Positions 1-11,246 of a stretch of 64,000 bases of DNA are shown one piece after another. Below the pieces are notes generated by a model. The model ran no database searches. It was not told the DNA's origin and worked only from the letters and a program-made list of their open reading frames with translations. Each line of letters starts with the position of its first letter. Within the stretch, counting starts at the first letter, position 1. The DNA is taken from positions 385,039 to 449,038 of the forward strand of contig CAUYUJ010008580.1 in NCBI GenBank assembly GCA_963575745.1. The letters are read 5' to 3'. Position numbers and translations under genes: made by a program. This stretch comes from Prorocentrum cordatum. Lineage: Eukaryota; Sar; Dinophyceae; Prorocentrales; Prorocentraceae.

Positions 1-1590
1 CCTCCTCTAGCCACTTCGGGAGGCGCCAAATATACACCCAGACATCCTAGGTGTTTTTCAACAAACGGCTGGGGTGCCGTGCCGTTTGTTCCGACGCGCA
101 GCCTTGTGTCTCGAGGAGGGCGCCGTGAAATTGCCGCGAAGCTGGCGTCGTTCGCTTGTGGCGCGGCGCGCAGGTTTTGCCGTTGGTTTGCCGTGGTTTC
201 GGCGTCGTCCACTTGGGCGCGTCGAGAACACACGGCGCGGCGACACACGATGGGCCTGGTCGGGATCGGTGCAGGCGTATTTGTGGCAACATCCTGCCCC
301 TGGCCCTCCCCGAGTTCACGCTCTGTACCACTCCCATCCGCCCCTTTTCCCTCCTCTGGCCCCCCCGCACCACGCGCCACTTCCCCACACGCTCCTCTCC
401 GCTGGCTTCCCCACCGCCTGCAGCTCAGAGGAGGCAAGGGAACCGATATCGCTACCCTCGCCCCGTCTTCGCCGTGTTTGGTCTCCTGGGAGGCCCTCGT
501 CGCCACAGCCGGATTCGCTTGGAACGCACCCTGAGAAAGATCAGGGGTGTAATGGTATCGGTACGTCCTGGTTTCCCCAGCAGCGGGCCGTTTTTGAAAT
601 CGTTTCGTCCGGCGTGGCTCCGATGTTCGTTTAAGGCAACGCTGCGAGAATAGAGTCTTGGACGTCCATCTTGCATAGACCTGCATGATTCCCTTTCGTC
701 CCCGTCCCCTCGCCCTTGACCTTCCTGCCGCCCTTCTCTCCTATCTCCACCCCCCCACACCTGACTCGTGTGGCACTCTCAAACCCATGCCTTTTGTCAG
801 TGGCTCTGTCTAGCTTTCGGCCCCTGGTGCCTCTTCAGGACAGCTCTTGACTGAAATGGCCAAGGCATGAAGTCTGCAAGTGTACATGTAACACTACTGA
901 CTGCAATGCTGTGCTACAGGCGAGTAGCTACACATGCAAATGACTCAACAATGCCCCTTTGCTGGATGCTTTCTCATTCCTATTGCTGGGTCTCTGCGCA
1001 GAGGAGGGCGGACACATCGTGCCCCCCTCCCGGAAACGGAAGACTGAAGAAACCCAGGCCCCCCCCTGAGTCTCAGCCCTACCCCTGGGAAGTGATGCAA
1101 GAAACATCTCAGGACCTTAGTGGGCCCCGGAAATTGCAGGGCCGTTTTTCACCGTTTCCAGAAAAGTGTCCCTTGAAAATGGAAACGGCAAAAAAAACGG
1201 CGACCGGAAACGGCAACAAAAACGGCTCCAGGATTGGAACGGGAGCGGGAACCCGTAAAAGAACGGCGACGGAACCGGTAAACAAACGGCGTCGGAACCG
1301 GCAAAAAACGGCAAAACGGAACCGGTAAAAAAACGGCCCTGTCGTTTCCAGGGCCCACTGAGCTCAGGACCATGTGTATCTATAGCGCCAGCGGAAGGCA
1401 TTATGATCGATTGCCCATGCCGTAACACATCTACTGTTCTTACCAAAAACTACTTTCAATGAACTGTCGTGCCTACGCAATGCTCTGCCCATGATTTTCG
1501 TGTCTGAGCCTCTGATCTAGATTCTCGCAAGCTGCGCTAAGCTCATTTCGTGATCTAAATCGAAGAAGAAACATATGCGTAAGCTAAGCT
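1..1590. other. Non-coding, intronic or intergenic; dispersed repeat and minisatellite
   Basis: No convincing coding sequence is seen. Positions 430-610 are a diverged copy of a dispersed repeat found again at 55960-56140 (shared GTCTCC..GGAGGC, TCGTCGCCAC and GGTATCGGT blocks). Positions 1160-1340 are a minisatellite of about 20-bp units around AACCGGTAAAAAAACGGC. The rest shows nothing recognisable. Open frames here are GC-rich frames without family motifs. Confidence 0.5.
1160..1340. repeat. Minisatellite, about 20-bp units (ACGGCAAAAAACGG type)
   Basis: Degenerate units of the form GGAACCGGTAAAAAAACGGC repeat about nine times with small indels. This explains the Lys/Asn/Arg-rich open frame that crosses it. 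Confidence 0.75.
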
Positions 1591-1597
1591 TGAACTT

Positions 1598-1744
1598 TAG
1601 AAGGTCCGCGCGGATTTCTTGGATCGGTGCTGTCCACTTATCCCTGGCGCTCGGAGCGCGCCAGGGGCGGCGCCAGAGGCGGCGCCAGGGGGGGCTCTAG
1701 CGCGGACACAGGAAACCCGAACGGACCCTCGACGGTCCATGTTT
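1598..1744. repeat. Foldback element F1 (introner-like family), copy 1
   Basis: An imperfect hairpin. The left arm has AAGGTCCGCGCGGATTTCTT then GATCGGTGCTG. The right arm returns as AGCGCGGAC..GAACGGACC. The centre is a GC-rich GGCGCC-containing loop. The same arms recur at 10909-11028 and 43630-43830. The element lies about 130 bases upstream of the first GCN1 exon found. Confidence 0.65.
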
Positions 1745-1874
1745 ATAAGATCTGTTGTGTCACCCCGGGGGGGGGAAATGTGACTCTCCCCCGCCCGGCG
1801 CCGATCCAAGACATCCACGTGGCTATGCGGAGGCTTGTGCTCATGCCGGTGCTGTGCTTGCCCCCCTGGGAGAG

Positions 1875-1976
1875 GCGCGCCGCGCCCGTGCGTGCGGCCA
1901 CTGCTGCTCCTCCGCCGTGGCGCGCCGAGGCTGCGTGGGCGACCTCGTGGCGAAGCTGGGGGAGAGGGTGATGCCG
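1875..1976 (+). CDS. GCN1: GCN1-like exon 1 (first found)
   Basis: The frame ends CVGDLVAKLGERVMP, matching the GDLVRKLGEK-type helix that precedes the next exon in GCN1. The donor would be GA (CCG|GAGAGC), phase 0, joining ELMPIFMDTL of exon 2. The 5' limit is uncertain: I used the AG at 1873-1874, but the first residues (ARRARACGHCC) are a poor match, so the true acceptor may lie further in. Upstream exons are not seen. Confidence 0.6.
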
Positions 1977-2007
1977 GAGAGCGCGGGGCGGACTGACCCA
2001 AACCCCC

Positions 2008-2160
2008 CCGTGAAAAAATCGCGACGGGAGGTTTTTCGCTATTTTCTTTCGGCCTCCGGGGGCCCTTCCCGGGCCTCGGGATCGTCAACACACGACTCGG
2101 GATGAAAAACCGGTCCCTGGGAAAGGATCCAGACCTTTGGGGATCGACGTTGCGGAACAA
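2008..2160 (+). repeat. Dispersed repeat R-B, copy 1
   Basis: Carries the blocks ATCGCGACGGGAGGT, TTTCGGCCTCCGGGGGCCCT, CGTCAACACACGACTCGGGA and CCTGGGAAAGGATC. These recur at 26888-27035 (same strand), at 20296-20470 and 27762-27868 (opposite strand), and in part at 54130-54200. Confidence 0.65.
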
Positions 2161-2514
2161 AAACGCGACGTCGGGGGTCTGTGGATGCTGGGGGCGTCAG
2201 GCTGCCTTCTCGAGGGAGGGTGGCCGATGGGGTCCGTGGCCAAGACGCGAGTGGAGATCGGCGGGCTTCCAGTCCTTGGATTCCTCACTTATGCGCAGTG
2301 GTTTCTTATCCAGTGCCCTCACCGTAATGCCGGCGGGGGTGGCGCCCGAGAGCGGTGCCAGTGAGTGGCGGCGCAAGGGCGGTGGCTCGGACGGACGGCA
2401 GCGGGGGGAGCAGTGAGCGTGGGGGGACAAAGGTCTGCCAGTGGAAGCGGCCCCAGAGGGGCCCGCCACAAGCTGCCCTGGCGGGCCCACAAGAGGCACG
2501 GAAGGCGCGCGCTT

Positions 2515-2715
2515 CTCTCCTCGTCCTCCTCGTCCTCGTCCTCTTCGTCCTCGTCCTCGTCGTCGTCTTCCTCCTGCTCCTTCTCCTCCTCCTCCTCCCT
2601 CCCCCCCCCTCCTCCTCCTCCTCCTCCTGCTCCTTCTCCTCCTCCTCCTCCTCCTACTTCTCCTCCTCCTTCTCCTCCTCCTCCTCCTCTTCCTCCTCCT
2701 CCCCCTCCCCCTCCT
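2515..2715. repeat. TCC/TCG microsatellite
   Basis: Interrupted (TCC)n with TCG units. Poly-Ser, poly-Pro and poly-Leu frames across it are artefacts. Confidence 0.95.
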
Positions 2716-3718
2716 CGTTTATTGCCCCCCAGTCAACGAACGAATGCCCCATGCTGGGGGGGGAACGCCAGAGAGTGGTGCCAGTGAGGGGCGGCGCAAG
2801 GGTGGTGATGCCAGTGAGTAGAGGGCGAGCGATGCCAGTGGGTGATGCCCAGGGTCGATGCAGGGGGGGACGATGTCAGGAGGGTGGTACCATCGGGGCA
2901 ATGCTGGTCTGTGGTGAGGGTGGGATGATGCTATGGGCCTAAGCACCTGGTCTCCAGGCGCGAGTGAAAAAATGGCGGTCGGCGCCAGGAACGGACAACA
3001 CCCTGCATTGATCTCCAGCGCTCTTCTTTTCTTTCAAGAGTGCATCAACTCAGGACATTCCCTGGGACCCAGCCTAGAATGCCTGTCGAAGGATTCAATG
3101 CAAAAAAGATGCGCTTTGCGAGCACTTTGGATATTGGATAGAAGCTTATGGTTCCGCTCACCTAGTGCAATCGCGTGGCAACCGGTACCTGGCACAGCCC
3201 ATGAAATTAATGTATCGGGGGTCCTTGTGATTAGCTACCGCAGGTACTCTGACCATTGCTTCCAGGAAGATTCAGATGTTTTGAAAGTCCCAGTGGGCGC
3301 CGCCGATATGTTGTTATGTGTCTGAAATGTGCGAAGGATCGCGCGAATATGCTATCGCCAATCAGCCTGCCACCATCCAGAGATGGAGACTAGCGCGTGA
3401 GAGCCCAAATCTGTGCACGGATGCCCCTCCAGGTTTTGCCCCTAGGCTGGATTCTTTCCGTCCCCCCTGGACGCCCCTCTTCCACCCGTACGATGTCAGC
3501 GCTGCAGCGGCGAGACACGGGCACTGCATCGCGCGGTGGTCCAGCTCCAGACCGCGAGCAATTGTTGCGCAGCTGCTCGCGACGCTTCGCCGCCCCTCGC
3601 GTCGGGGGCTGTCCGAGCAGATCATCGAGCCAGGCCTCCCCCCCTCCACCCCTCTCGTCGCCATCGCCGGCGTCCGCCTCCCTCTACCTCCCCCCCCCGC
3701 CTCGCTTTTTTTCGCGAG

Positions 3719-3868
3719 GAGCTGATGCCCATCTTCATGGACACCCTGGCGACGGGCGACGAGAAGGCGCGCGAGGGCGTCTGCCTCGGCCTGGAGGAGG
3801 TCATCAACGCCACCACCAAGCAGCTGCTCCAGGACTACCTCGCCAACCTCATCCCCGCCATCCAGCAG
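3719..3868 (+). CDS. GCN1: GCN1-like exon 2
   Basis: Fifty codons in one frame, starting ELMPIFMDTL, with the diagnostic REGVCLGLEEV and ending LANLIPAIQQ. In GCN1 this is the helix pair with RQGVCIGLSEI. The acceptor is CGCGAG|GAG. The donor is CAG|GCCATC (GC type). The same CAG|GCCATC string stands at the start of exon 3, which makes the junction self-consistent (phase 0). Confidence 0.8.
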
Positions 3869-3958
3869 GCCATCCGGCCCGCACGCGGCCGCTCCTGGGG
3901 CGCGTGCTTGGGAAGGGAAGGGGGAGGGGAGGGGCAGAGGGAGAAGGAGCTGCAGGCG

Positions 3959-4103
3959 GAAAAGAAACACACAGACACAGTTAATCGGCGATTCCCAAGA
4001 AAATATGGGAAACTATGGGAAGCGGGGGGGGAAGGCAAAACCCAGAACATATGGGACATATGTTTATTTGTGTGTATTTGTTTGTGTGTCCCAGGGCCCC
4101 TTT
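3959..4103 (+). repeat. Dispersed repeat R-A, copy 1
   Basis: About 145 bp. It starts GAAACACACAGACACAGTTA, has AAAATATGGGAAACTATGGG in the middle and ends TTTGTGTGTCCCAGGGCCCC. Three more copies lie at 24101-24246, 26111-26272 and 53511-53647, all in this orientation. It starts 90 bases after exon 2. Confidence 0.85.
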
Positions 4104-4239
4104 AGAGCTGCAGGAGGAGGAGGAGGAGGATACAAGAATTGCCGAAGCAGATAGGCAATTACCTGGAGGTAAAGCATGTAGCAGCATGTACAGGGACATG
4201 CGCGCACAGTGAGGGCGGTGTGGACGCATTGCTCGGGGT

Positions 4240-4292
4240 GGAGGAGGAGGAGGGGGAGGAGGAGGAGGAGGAGGAGGAGGAGGAAGAGGAGG
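4240..4292. repeat. GGA microsatellite
   Basis: (GGA)n of about 50 bases; a second short tract lies at 4735-4760. Confidence 0.9.
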
Positions 4293-4341
4293 ACGTGGTG
4301 GAGAGGCTAGCCGATGCAAGGCAAACAGCAACAAGGAGGTC

Positions 4342-4683
4342 TTGGATGCCTTGGGCTTCTCTGGGATAAAAACGAAAACTGCCATTATTCGGTTGCAGTG
4401 GATGCAGGCCATGCTAGCGCACCCGGACAAACACGATCAGTACTTCACAGCGATGTTTGGCACGGTCACGTTAGAATATCATAAGTTCCCTCAACATGCA
4501 GATTTGGACCGACTCTATGAATACTTGAAATTTGTTAATCACGTGGAAGACATCGCGTGGATAGTTGAAAGGCTCCGTGGCAACCACGAGTATCTGGTAA
4601 TACTCACAATACAACAAATTTGCGAGGAGATGTTTGTTTGGCCGAATTGTCGCGCATACGTCGTAAGAATATTGGAAACATAA
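4342..4683 (+). CDS. Hypothetical 113-aa ORF in a low-GC island
   Basis: The frame opens MDALGFSGIKTKTAIIRLQW and ends VVRILET before TAA. Its composition is protein-like (mixed hydrophobic and charged residues, LDRLYEYLKFVNHVEDIAWI) and it is much lower in GC than its surroundings. I do not recognise the family. A GGA tract sits just upstream, so the true start is unknown. It lies inside GCN1-like intron 2, in the sense orientation. It may be the best-preserved piece of an inserted gene or retroelement whose remains continue to about 5960. Confidence 0.4.
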   Translation: MDALGFSGIKTKTAIIRLQWMQAMLAHPDKHDQYFTAMFGTVTLEYHKFPQHADLDRLYEYLKFVNHVEDIAWIVERLRGNHEYLVILTIQQICEEMFVWPNCRAYVVRILET

Positions 4684-4917
4684 TTCCCCCACCAGGATTC
4701 TCAAAACTTGCGTTGCCTCGGAGTGGAAACAGGGAGGAGGAGGAGGAGGAGGAGGAGGAGCAGAAGGAGGAGGGCGAGCCGGAGGAAAAACTAGATCGAT
4801 GCGCGATGCGATATCATTCTGTCGAATGGCACTACATGCAGCGAGTGTCTCTACACGGAGACAGGGCTAATACGAATCACACAGATCATCCAGCTGTTCA
4901 TCAGTTGGTTTCCCCCT

Positions 4918-5128
4918 TGTCCAGACGAATCAATGCCCGCTTTGTGCTTCCATCTTGGCGTCGGTCACTGGTGCAAGAGACGCGTATGTTTTTGTGAACA
5001 TCGGAATGGCCGGTGACGTCGACGAACACGGTGAGTATACATGTCCAGAGTGTGAATTTACCAACTCGGCTCTTCTAGCGTACAACTTGCACGTTCGGTC
5101 GCTTCTGCAAGCCCTTGGCGGGCATTGA
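4918..5128 (+). pseudogene. Zn-binding protein fragment (CPLC ... CPEC)
   Basis: One frame reads NQCPLCASILASV, then DAYVFVNIGMAGD, then EYTCPECEFTNSALL and stops at 5126-5128. Two CPxC pairs about 40 residues apart suggest a Zn-binding fold. The first ATG in frame is 5006, but coding character begins upstream of it. No family is recognised. It shares the low-GC island with the ORF at 4342. Confidence 0.35.
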
Positions 5129-5608
5129 TGTCGAGACGGCCTCTGCCAGCGCCTCGCAGGAAGGCAACCGGCGAAGCTTCCGAGGACTTGATTTGGATGG
5201 TCGCTTTGATAGCCAAGCTGTCGCCGAGCACAAAACACTACACTCGCTGTTGGCGGTGCATCATGTTCGTGTTTTTCACGTTCTTCGTGGGGCGTTGGCT
5301 CGTCATGATTGCGATTCGGGAGTACCACTGAACAGCGGAGGAGATCCAGGGCACCGCGCAACGCAAAGACCGCTTCGGCCTCCCGCGCACCCATGCGTGA
5401 AACGCCCTCCTACAAGGGTGGAGGCTGTATATCGCCAAGCAAGGCACGCAGGAGAGGCCTGACCACTGACAGCACGAAGTACCAAACACTCAGATGGAAA
5501 GCGATCGCAGAGGTCCTCGAGCCTGCGAGGCCTGAGAAGGGCTCACGATCGCAAGCGCATTCATCTTGAGATAAACGTGCAACCCTGCACAGACAGGAAT
5601 CTTCTCTA

Positions 5609-5960
5609 CCAGCGCAGCCTGCGGGCGTCGATGCTCAGGGATCCACAGTGTACAAACTATTTGGGCAGGTTCCTCCTGGGGAGCTTGAGAGGCGCATTCA
5701 GGCGGGGTTCGAGAAAAATTGGTTCTGATGGGAGATGGACAACAAGAGAAGGACAGGGTGATATACCAAATTTGGGCTTGCATGGACGCCCTTACACTTA
5801 ATGATGCCCAGCTCCTTGCGGGGTGCCTCCATCTGAACATGCACGGCAGTGGTGCTGTCTTCAGAAATGGAATCATTGATGCTTACGTACGCAGACATCG
5901 ATGCCGCCCATGTTTCCATGGTTCCATACGACGGCGACCCAGCGGCCAACTACATTAAAC
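5609..5960 (+). pseudogene. Decayed coding fragments, unknown family
   Basis: A frame reading AGVDAQGSTVYKLFGQVPPG, then ELERRIQAGFEKNWF, stops at TGA (about 5717). A shifted frame then reads VIYQIWACMDALTLNDAQLL and AGCLHLNMHGSGAVFRNGII. The switch of frame suggests a broken gene. No homologue is recognised. Confidence 0.3.
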
Positions 5961-6560
5961 ATGTGCTTGCATGTCCTTCACGTCGTCTTGTTGTCCTTCT
6001 TGGTCCTCGCCGCTCTGCGGTGCGCTACTTCTGCTGTCTCTGCCCTCGCCCTTTTCCCCCTACTCTTGCCCCCGACCGCCTGTTTTTTTGTTGTTTTCGT
6101 CTCGTCTTGCCGGTTCTGCCGCCGCCTCCCTCCCTTCCCCCCATCCTTCCTCTTGCTTTTTTGCTCGACCACGTCCACCGAATCCTCGGCGAGCGTTGCG
6201 CGAAGTGGTGCGGTGCGCGCGCGGCGGATCGTCGGCCCGGTGCCGTATCCGAGTTCGCCGCTTCTGCCCGTGGCGGACGCGCCCCGTCCCCGGCGGCCCG
6301 AGCTTTCATCGACGCGACGCGGCGGAACTTGCCGCACCGATTTGTTGTACAGAGTTAAGACCGAGCTCGTGCGAGGACGCGTGCGCGCGTGGAGGAAAAA
6401 GAGGGACAGGAGGAAGCGAAGGGAAAGGACAACGAGCAGGAGGGAGAGAAGGAGGAGCGAGAGGAGGAGGAGGAGGAGCAGGAGGAGGAGTGAGAAGAGC
6501 AGGAGGAGGCGGAGCAGGAAGAAGCGGAGGATGAGGATGAGAAGGGATGTTTTTTCGGAC
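5961..6560. repeat. Pyrimidine-rich then GAG-rich low-complexity tract
   Basis: Positions 6050-6160 are CT-rich. Positions 6395-6545 are imperfect GGA/GAG repeats. Long frames on both strands here are compositional. Confidence 0.7.
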
Positions 6561-8384
6561 TGCAGCGCGCTTTCGCCCACACCGAAAAAAGTCGGGCCAA
6601 TCCGCCCGAAGGCGTCCGCCAGACTACAATAGAACCGTTCAGGTGGAGCTTGGGGATCTCCGAGATGCGCGGTGGCACCGATGAATTTGGGATGAATAAA
6701 AGACTACAAGAAAATGGCAAACATACCGCTTGCAGTGAAAAGCCACCTAGCCGTCAGGGCCTCGTTAGTAGCGCGAACCTTTGCCCGTCATATTCGTTGC
6801 CTTAAGAAAAACAAGTTTACCCATAGTTTAGAAAAAGGTGGCGGGCGAACATTGTCCAGGAAAAAAGAACAGATATAGAGAGAGAGGGAGAGAGAGCTAG
6901 AGAGAGAGAAGGGGGGAGAGAGAGACGGAGAGAACACAAGACAAGCATTATCAATATACAGAAAACAAGCAAAGAGAGAGAGAGAGAGAGAACAAGAAAC
7001 AGCACTGATCAACTCAGAGAGGCAACCCTGGGCATGCCTTCCGAAAGAAATGTCGAACTGGGCGGGTGAGCGGGCAATTCGTCTAACGCCTTCGCACCAG
7101 AGGAAGGTGGAAGAGATGCGGTGTCTTGTTGGGGTCCAGGGCGAAGCGGAGAAATGGACAAGTAACGTCTAAGGAGAACCAGGGTGATGTTCGTCTAGCA
7201 TGCAAAACGCGGGAAGCACATGTTACATGGAGCTCACCAAATCAAATACCGAGCGCGCACCATGCCCAGCTCATCGGGCAAGACAGTGGGAACTGGGGCC
7301 ACCGAGTTCAGATGCGGAGCAAGTGCCTTGGCATGCTACCTGTGGAGGGACATGGCCGCACTTGCAATGCAGCGTTCAGCCTACTAGGAAAACAATACAA
7401 AATCCTTGGGCACAGTACACACCTCGATGTCAACAAATGGCAGATGTCGTTAATATGTCAAAGCAAGTGAGGGGGGAAGGAAGGATAATCCACCACTTGC
7501 GCTTGCAGCCGAGGCGAAATCATAATGCAGGTACCTGAGAGACCAACCATCCGAGAAACCGCGGGTGAGAGGTCTTTACATCCAGAAACAAATTGCCGTG
7601 GCCAAGCACAAGAAAAATACATGATGGGCGATGCGGCAGATACGCGTATGAGCCGTAGTGTGGTGAGGAGGTGAGGAGGATATGAACGCGTCCCGTAATA
7701 CAGCGAAGAGGCATTGTACCCACCCCTCTTGGTAGGAGGTGGACCTTCCTTATCGTTGAGGGCAGAATCTTGAGTATCAGCAATGTTAGGGTATGCGGGC
7801 CCAGTAAGGTCAGACGTGACCCAAGGACGAGGTCCATTCCTTTATGTCTGGCCCACGGGAAATGAGCTTTCGTCTGAAAGGCCTATCGTCTCCATTCGGG
7901 AGACCCCATAAAAAAGTATCGGTGGCGCGAAAAAAAAACGAGTGCACGTGCGGGAGGTATGAACATATTTCCAAGCTTGGATCCGAGGTCCTTCCAAGAA
8001 GCCCTTGGCGGGGAGCGAGCAGGAGGGCATGATATCTGGACGAGCAGAGGAGCCCATGGTTCAATTCCATCAGGTCACGGGGATGGTCGGTCCAGCCAGC
8101 GGGCACTCACGTCCCAAAGCTGAGCCTCGAAATGGCGAGAATCCAGGAGAGCAGGGGAACAGGGCAAAATAAACACGAACTTCCCAGAGTCTTTCGAGCC
8201 TGAGGGGGACATGTTTTAAAAGAGGGTGTTAACATTAAATCCAGCTGGGGACATCAAGCCCTCGAAAGCTTGGTAGCTGAAATAGAGCGAGTATCAAGCA
8301 GGCACTGAGCGATTTGGGGTACGAAACAACAGTGTGCACAACGACAAGCGCCCTACAAACTATGACGCTCGAGCAGTTGAAGGG
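6561..8384. other. Intron 2 sequence without recognisable genes; GA microsatellite
   Basis: Moderate-GC sequence. A (GA)n tract occupies 6875-6995. The remainder shows short open frames on both strands without motifs. Confidence 0.5.
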
Positions 8385-9255
8385 AGAGAGGAGGAGGGAG
8401 CAGGAAGTTAGGAGGAGGAGGAGGGAAGACAGAGGAGGAAGGAAAAGGAGGAGGAGCAGGGGTAGGACGGAGGAGGGATGTCGGAAGCACACACCATGAG
8501 AAGGACAATCGCGCACCCGCGCCCGCGCGCAGAGGCACGACCATGTGTCGTCGGCGAGGCGAGAAAGGGGGCACGGGGGCGGCGAGGGGAACAGCGCACC
8601 TCCCAGGCCATCATCATCCTCTCCTCCTCCTCCTCGTCCTCCTCCTCCTCCTTCTCCTCCTCCTCCTCCTCCTCCTCCTCCTCTCTTCTCCTCTCTCTCC
8701 TCCTCCTCCTCCTCCTCCTCCTCCTCTCCTCCTCCTCCTCCTCCTCCTCCTCCCTCCTCCTCCTCCTCCTCCTCCTCCTCCTCCTCCTCCTCCTCGCTCC
8801 TCCTCCTCCTCCTCCTGCTCCTCCACCCCCTCTTTTCTCAGAGGGGCACGAGGTCATGATGATCATAGGTTCCAATCTCCATGGCCCCGGGCTCCCCCCG
8901 ATGTCTTAGTCTGCCCCGCGAGCTGCAGAAGCGAGGGCCGCCAGGCTCCGGAGACTCTGGAACGCATCCTGAGCCAGACCTGCCATGACAATTCCCTCCG
9001 TATATGTTCTTTCCTCCTCTTCCTCCTCCCTCCTCCTCCTCCTCCTCCTCCTCCTCCTCCTCCTCCTCCTCCTCCTCCTCCCTCCTCCTCCTCCTCCTCC
9101 TCCTCCTCCTCCTCCCCTCCTCCTCCTCCTCCTCCTCCTCCTCCTCCCTCCCTCCCTCCCTCCCTCCCCTCCCTCCCTCCCTCCCTCCCTCCCTCCTCCT
9201 CCTCCTCCTCCTCCTCCTCCTCCTCCTCCTCCTCCTCCTCCTCCTCCTTCTCCTC
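8385..9255. repeat. GGA and TCC microsatellites
   Basis: GGA 8385-8470, TCC 8615-8825, then TCC and TCCC 9010-9255. The bases between (8826-9009) show nothing recognisable. Frames across them encode only Ser, Pro, Leu, Arg, Glu or Gly runs. Confidence 0.95.
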
Positions 9256-9432
9256 CACACTGCGTCGTGTTTCAATTTCGGCCACGTTGGCAGGACACTT
9301 CTCTGCGCCTTCAGCGTCTCACCGTTTGCCGTTCGCACTGCGGTTGCGCAGTGGCCTCACGAGAGATCCTTGTTTGGAAGCGTCCGATGCCCTCTTCTCC
9401 CTCCACAGCTGCGCCGGAAAGAAAACCTCCAG

Positions 9433-9558
9433 GCCATCATCGACGAGGACGAGAACGTCCGCAACTCCGCCAGCCGAGTCGTCGCGCTGCTCCACGGATC
9501 GGTGGGCCCCCGCGCCACCACCGACGTCGTGACCTGGGTGCTGATCCAGCTCTTGGAC
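9433..9558 (+). CDS. GCN1: GCN1-like exon 3
   Basis: Reads AIIDEDENVRNSASRVV, then ALLHGSVG and TWVLIQLLD. The pattern (acidic loop, VRxxAS helix, LHGSxG, LLxQLxD) follows the GCN1 segment with EEVREAAAKTF..LHSTIG. The acceptor is CTCCAG|GCCATC. The donor is probably GA (GAC|GAGGAC), which lets exon 4 continue in phase 0. The 3' end could be off by one or two codons. Confidence 0.8.
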
Positions 9559-9630
9559 GAGGACCCTGGGCCGACGGCCGGAGGACGAAGCTCCGAGCAG
9601 GCTCCCTTCGGAAAGTCGTCTGATTTTAAG

Positions 9631-9785
9631 TGGGGCCTGTCCCTCCACAGGGGGAATATGCAAAAAGACTCCAAAAATGGTCTGGGGACTATGTTTTGAC
9701 TATTTTTGGGGCATCTTGTGAGCATTTTTTGAGTATGTGTTATTTTTCTTCCAAAATCCCCCTGTGGGGGGACACGCCCGACTTA
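9631..9785. mobile_element. TIR element F2, copy 1 (MITE-like)
   Basis: Terminal inverted repeats of about 27 bp: GGGGCCTGTCCCTCCACAGG on the left, and CCTGTGGGGGGACACGCCCG on the right. The core is AT-rich and non-coding. A longer copy with the same ends is at 51889-52228. The left end starts 72 bases after exon 3. Confidence 0.8.
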
Positions 9786-10320
9786 ACTCTAATTCCCTTG
9801 GCACAAACAGGAAAGCGGCGCCCTCCCATCCTATTGTCAAGGTGTCTCTTAGCTTGGCCTTCGGTGTCAGGCGGCATCCGGGGCATGACGCCAGCGTCGA
9901 AGCATGCTGTGCGCTACAGCTTCCCCCCCTCCAGACACAGTTTGTCTCGATGGCCTGGGACTTTAGGGAGGCGCTGGAAGGTTCTGAGCGGCTTGGCTGT
10001 TCCGGACGGGCCGCGGGTTACCCGGAGTGGTTCTGTATGATCCCGGAGGGCCGTTGTGCCCGCGCCCCTCCCGCAAGTCCGGGCCTCACCAGGAGAGTGT
10101 CCGGGTGGGGGACTGGGCTCGTCCGGCGTCGACTCTTGACAGCCGAGCGGCGGTCAAACATAGCGGAGCCGCAACCATGGAGCAGAGCGCGTGGATGATA
10201 GCGACGGCTCCCGCTTTTCACGCCACGCCGGCGCTTTCCGTCGCCGAACATCAGGCAGCACTGGCCGCACGTAGTTTGGGGGGTGCTTTCCCTGGTCCGC
10301 GTAGCTGTCGCCCACGCGCC
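9786..10320. other. Intron 3 sequence, nothing recognised
   Basis: GC-rich sequence with short open frames but no family motif or repeat that I could match elsewhere in the window. Confidence 0.4.
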
Positions 10321-10321
10321 A

Positions 10322-10532
10322 GATCTGATGGGCCTGCTCTCCACCACCACCACCACCACCATCATACCCTGGAGGGGAAAGGAGGAGGAGGAGGAGGAAG
10401 AGGAGGAGGAGGTGGAGGATGAGACGGAGAGGAGGAGGAGGAGGAGGAGGAGGAGGAGGAGGAGGAGGAGGAGGAGGACCCCCTCCCCCTCCTACTTATG
10501 GTGGGGGCGGTGAGAAGCAGGCCCACGAAGAT
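10322..10532. repeat. Foldback F6 around a GGA core, copy 1
   Basis: The left arm GGGCCTGCTCTCCACCACCA..CCTGGAGGGG returns inverted as CCCCTCCTACTTATGGTGGG..AGAAGCAGGCCC. Between the arms is (GGA)n. The second copy is at 28990-29145. Confidence 0.7.
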
Positions 10533-10908
10533 CCAGGGACTCGAAATCCGTGGAAGCGCGGAGAAGTATTCCTCGCAGAGCCTTCAGTGGCCTCTGGTGG
10601 TGCTCGGGCGGGAGTTGTGTCCGGGATCCGCGCGGAGGGCCATTCTGTCTACGGCATTCTTTCTTCTTCGAGTGGGGGGCGCAGTCCAAGGCCCATGTCT
10701 GCTCCGGGAGCAGCGTGACCCGCCCGAGGAGGTCCGAGTGGTGGCGGTGAGTGCGGCGACCACGCGTCTGCGCCGGCCGTTCAGCCTGTCGCGGGTCCCG
10801 TGCCGCGCACACGTGTCTACGCAGCCTGTTGCGGAGGTTCACTCTTTCGGGAGGGGGAGGGGGAGGGAAGGGTGTCAGGAATCGCGCGAACAAGGACCCC
10901 CTAAGCAT

Positions 10909-11028
10909 ACATGTTCGGAGGCCCGCGCGGATTTCTAGAGTCGGCGCTGGGCTGGCGCCGGAGGCGCCGCCCAGCGGATCCAGCGCCGACGCAAGAAATC
11001 CGCACGGACCTCCGGAAGGCCATGTGTC
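10909..11028. repeat. Foldback element F1, copy 2 (most perfect)
   Basis: Hairpin of about 120 bp. The left arm ACATGTTCGGAGGCCCGCGC, then GGATTTCTAGAGTCGGCGCT, is answered by AGCGCCGACGCAAGAAATCC, then GCACGGACCTCCGGAAGGCC and ATGTGT. The loop is GGCGCC-rich. Confidence 0.85.
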
Positions 11029-11246
11029 ATTGAGTTGTTCTGGTATTCCATTTCCGAGAGAGGAGAGGCGGGCGGCAGGAAGATGCATTCGCTTCTCATC
11101 CACACCGTCTAGCTGTAAGGCTTCTTCGCTGAATGTCTCTCAGGGCTCTAGGCCTCGCGACCGTGGGGAGTGGGCCAGCCCGTCTTCCAGGGGAGAGTCA
11201 CACGTCCCTCTCCTCGGGGACAGCACAAGAAGCGGCATAAACGTAG

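Larger units (their letters stand above)
1977..3718. other. Intron 1: dispersed repeat, TCC microsatellite, unique sequence
   Basis: Contains the R-B repeat copy (2008-2160), a region with CAGTGGGTGATGCC-like GATGCCAGTGAG repeats (2340-2450 and 2770-2940), a TCC microsatellite (2515-2715) and about 700 bases (3000-3700) without recognisable content. Confidence 0.5.

Noticed and set aside
8543-9532. 329-codon Pro/Ser/Leu frame overlapping exon 3
   Set aside because: Mostly TCC microsatellite translation; only 9433-9558, in another frame, is supported.
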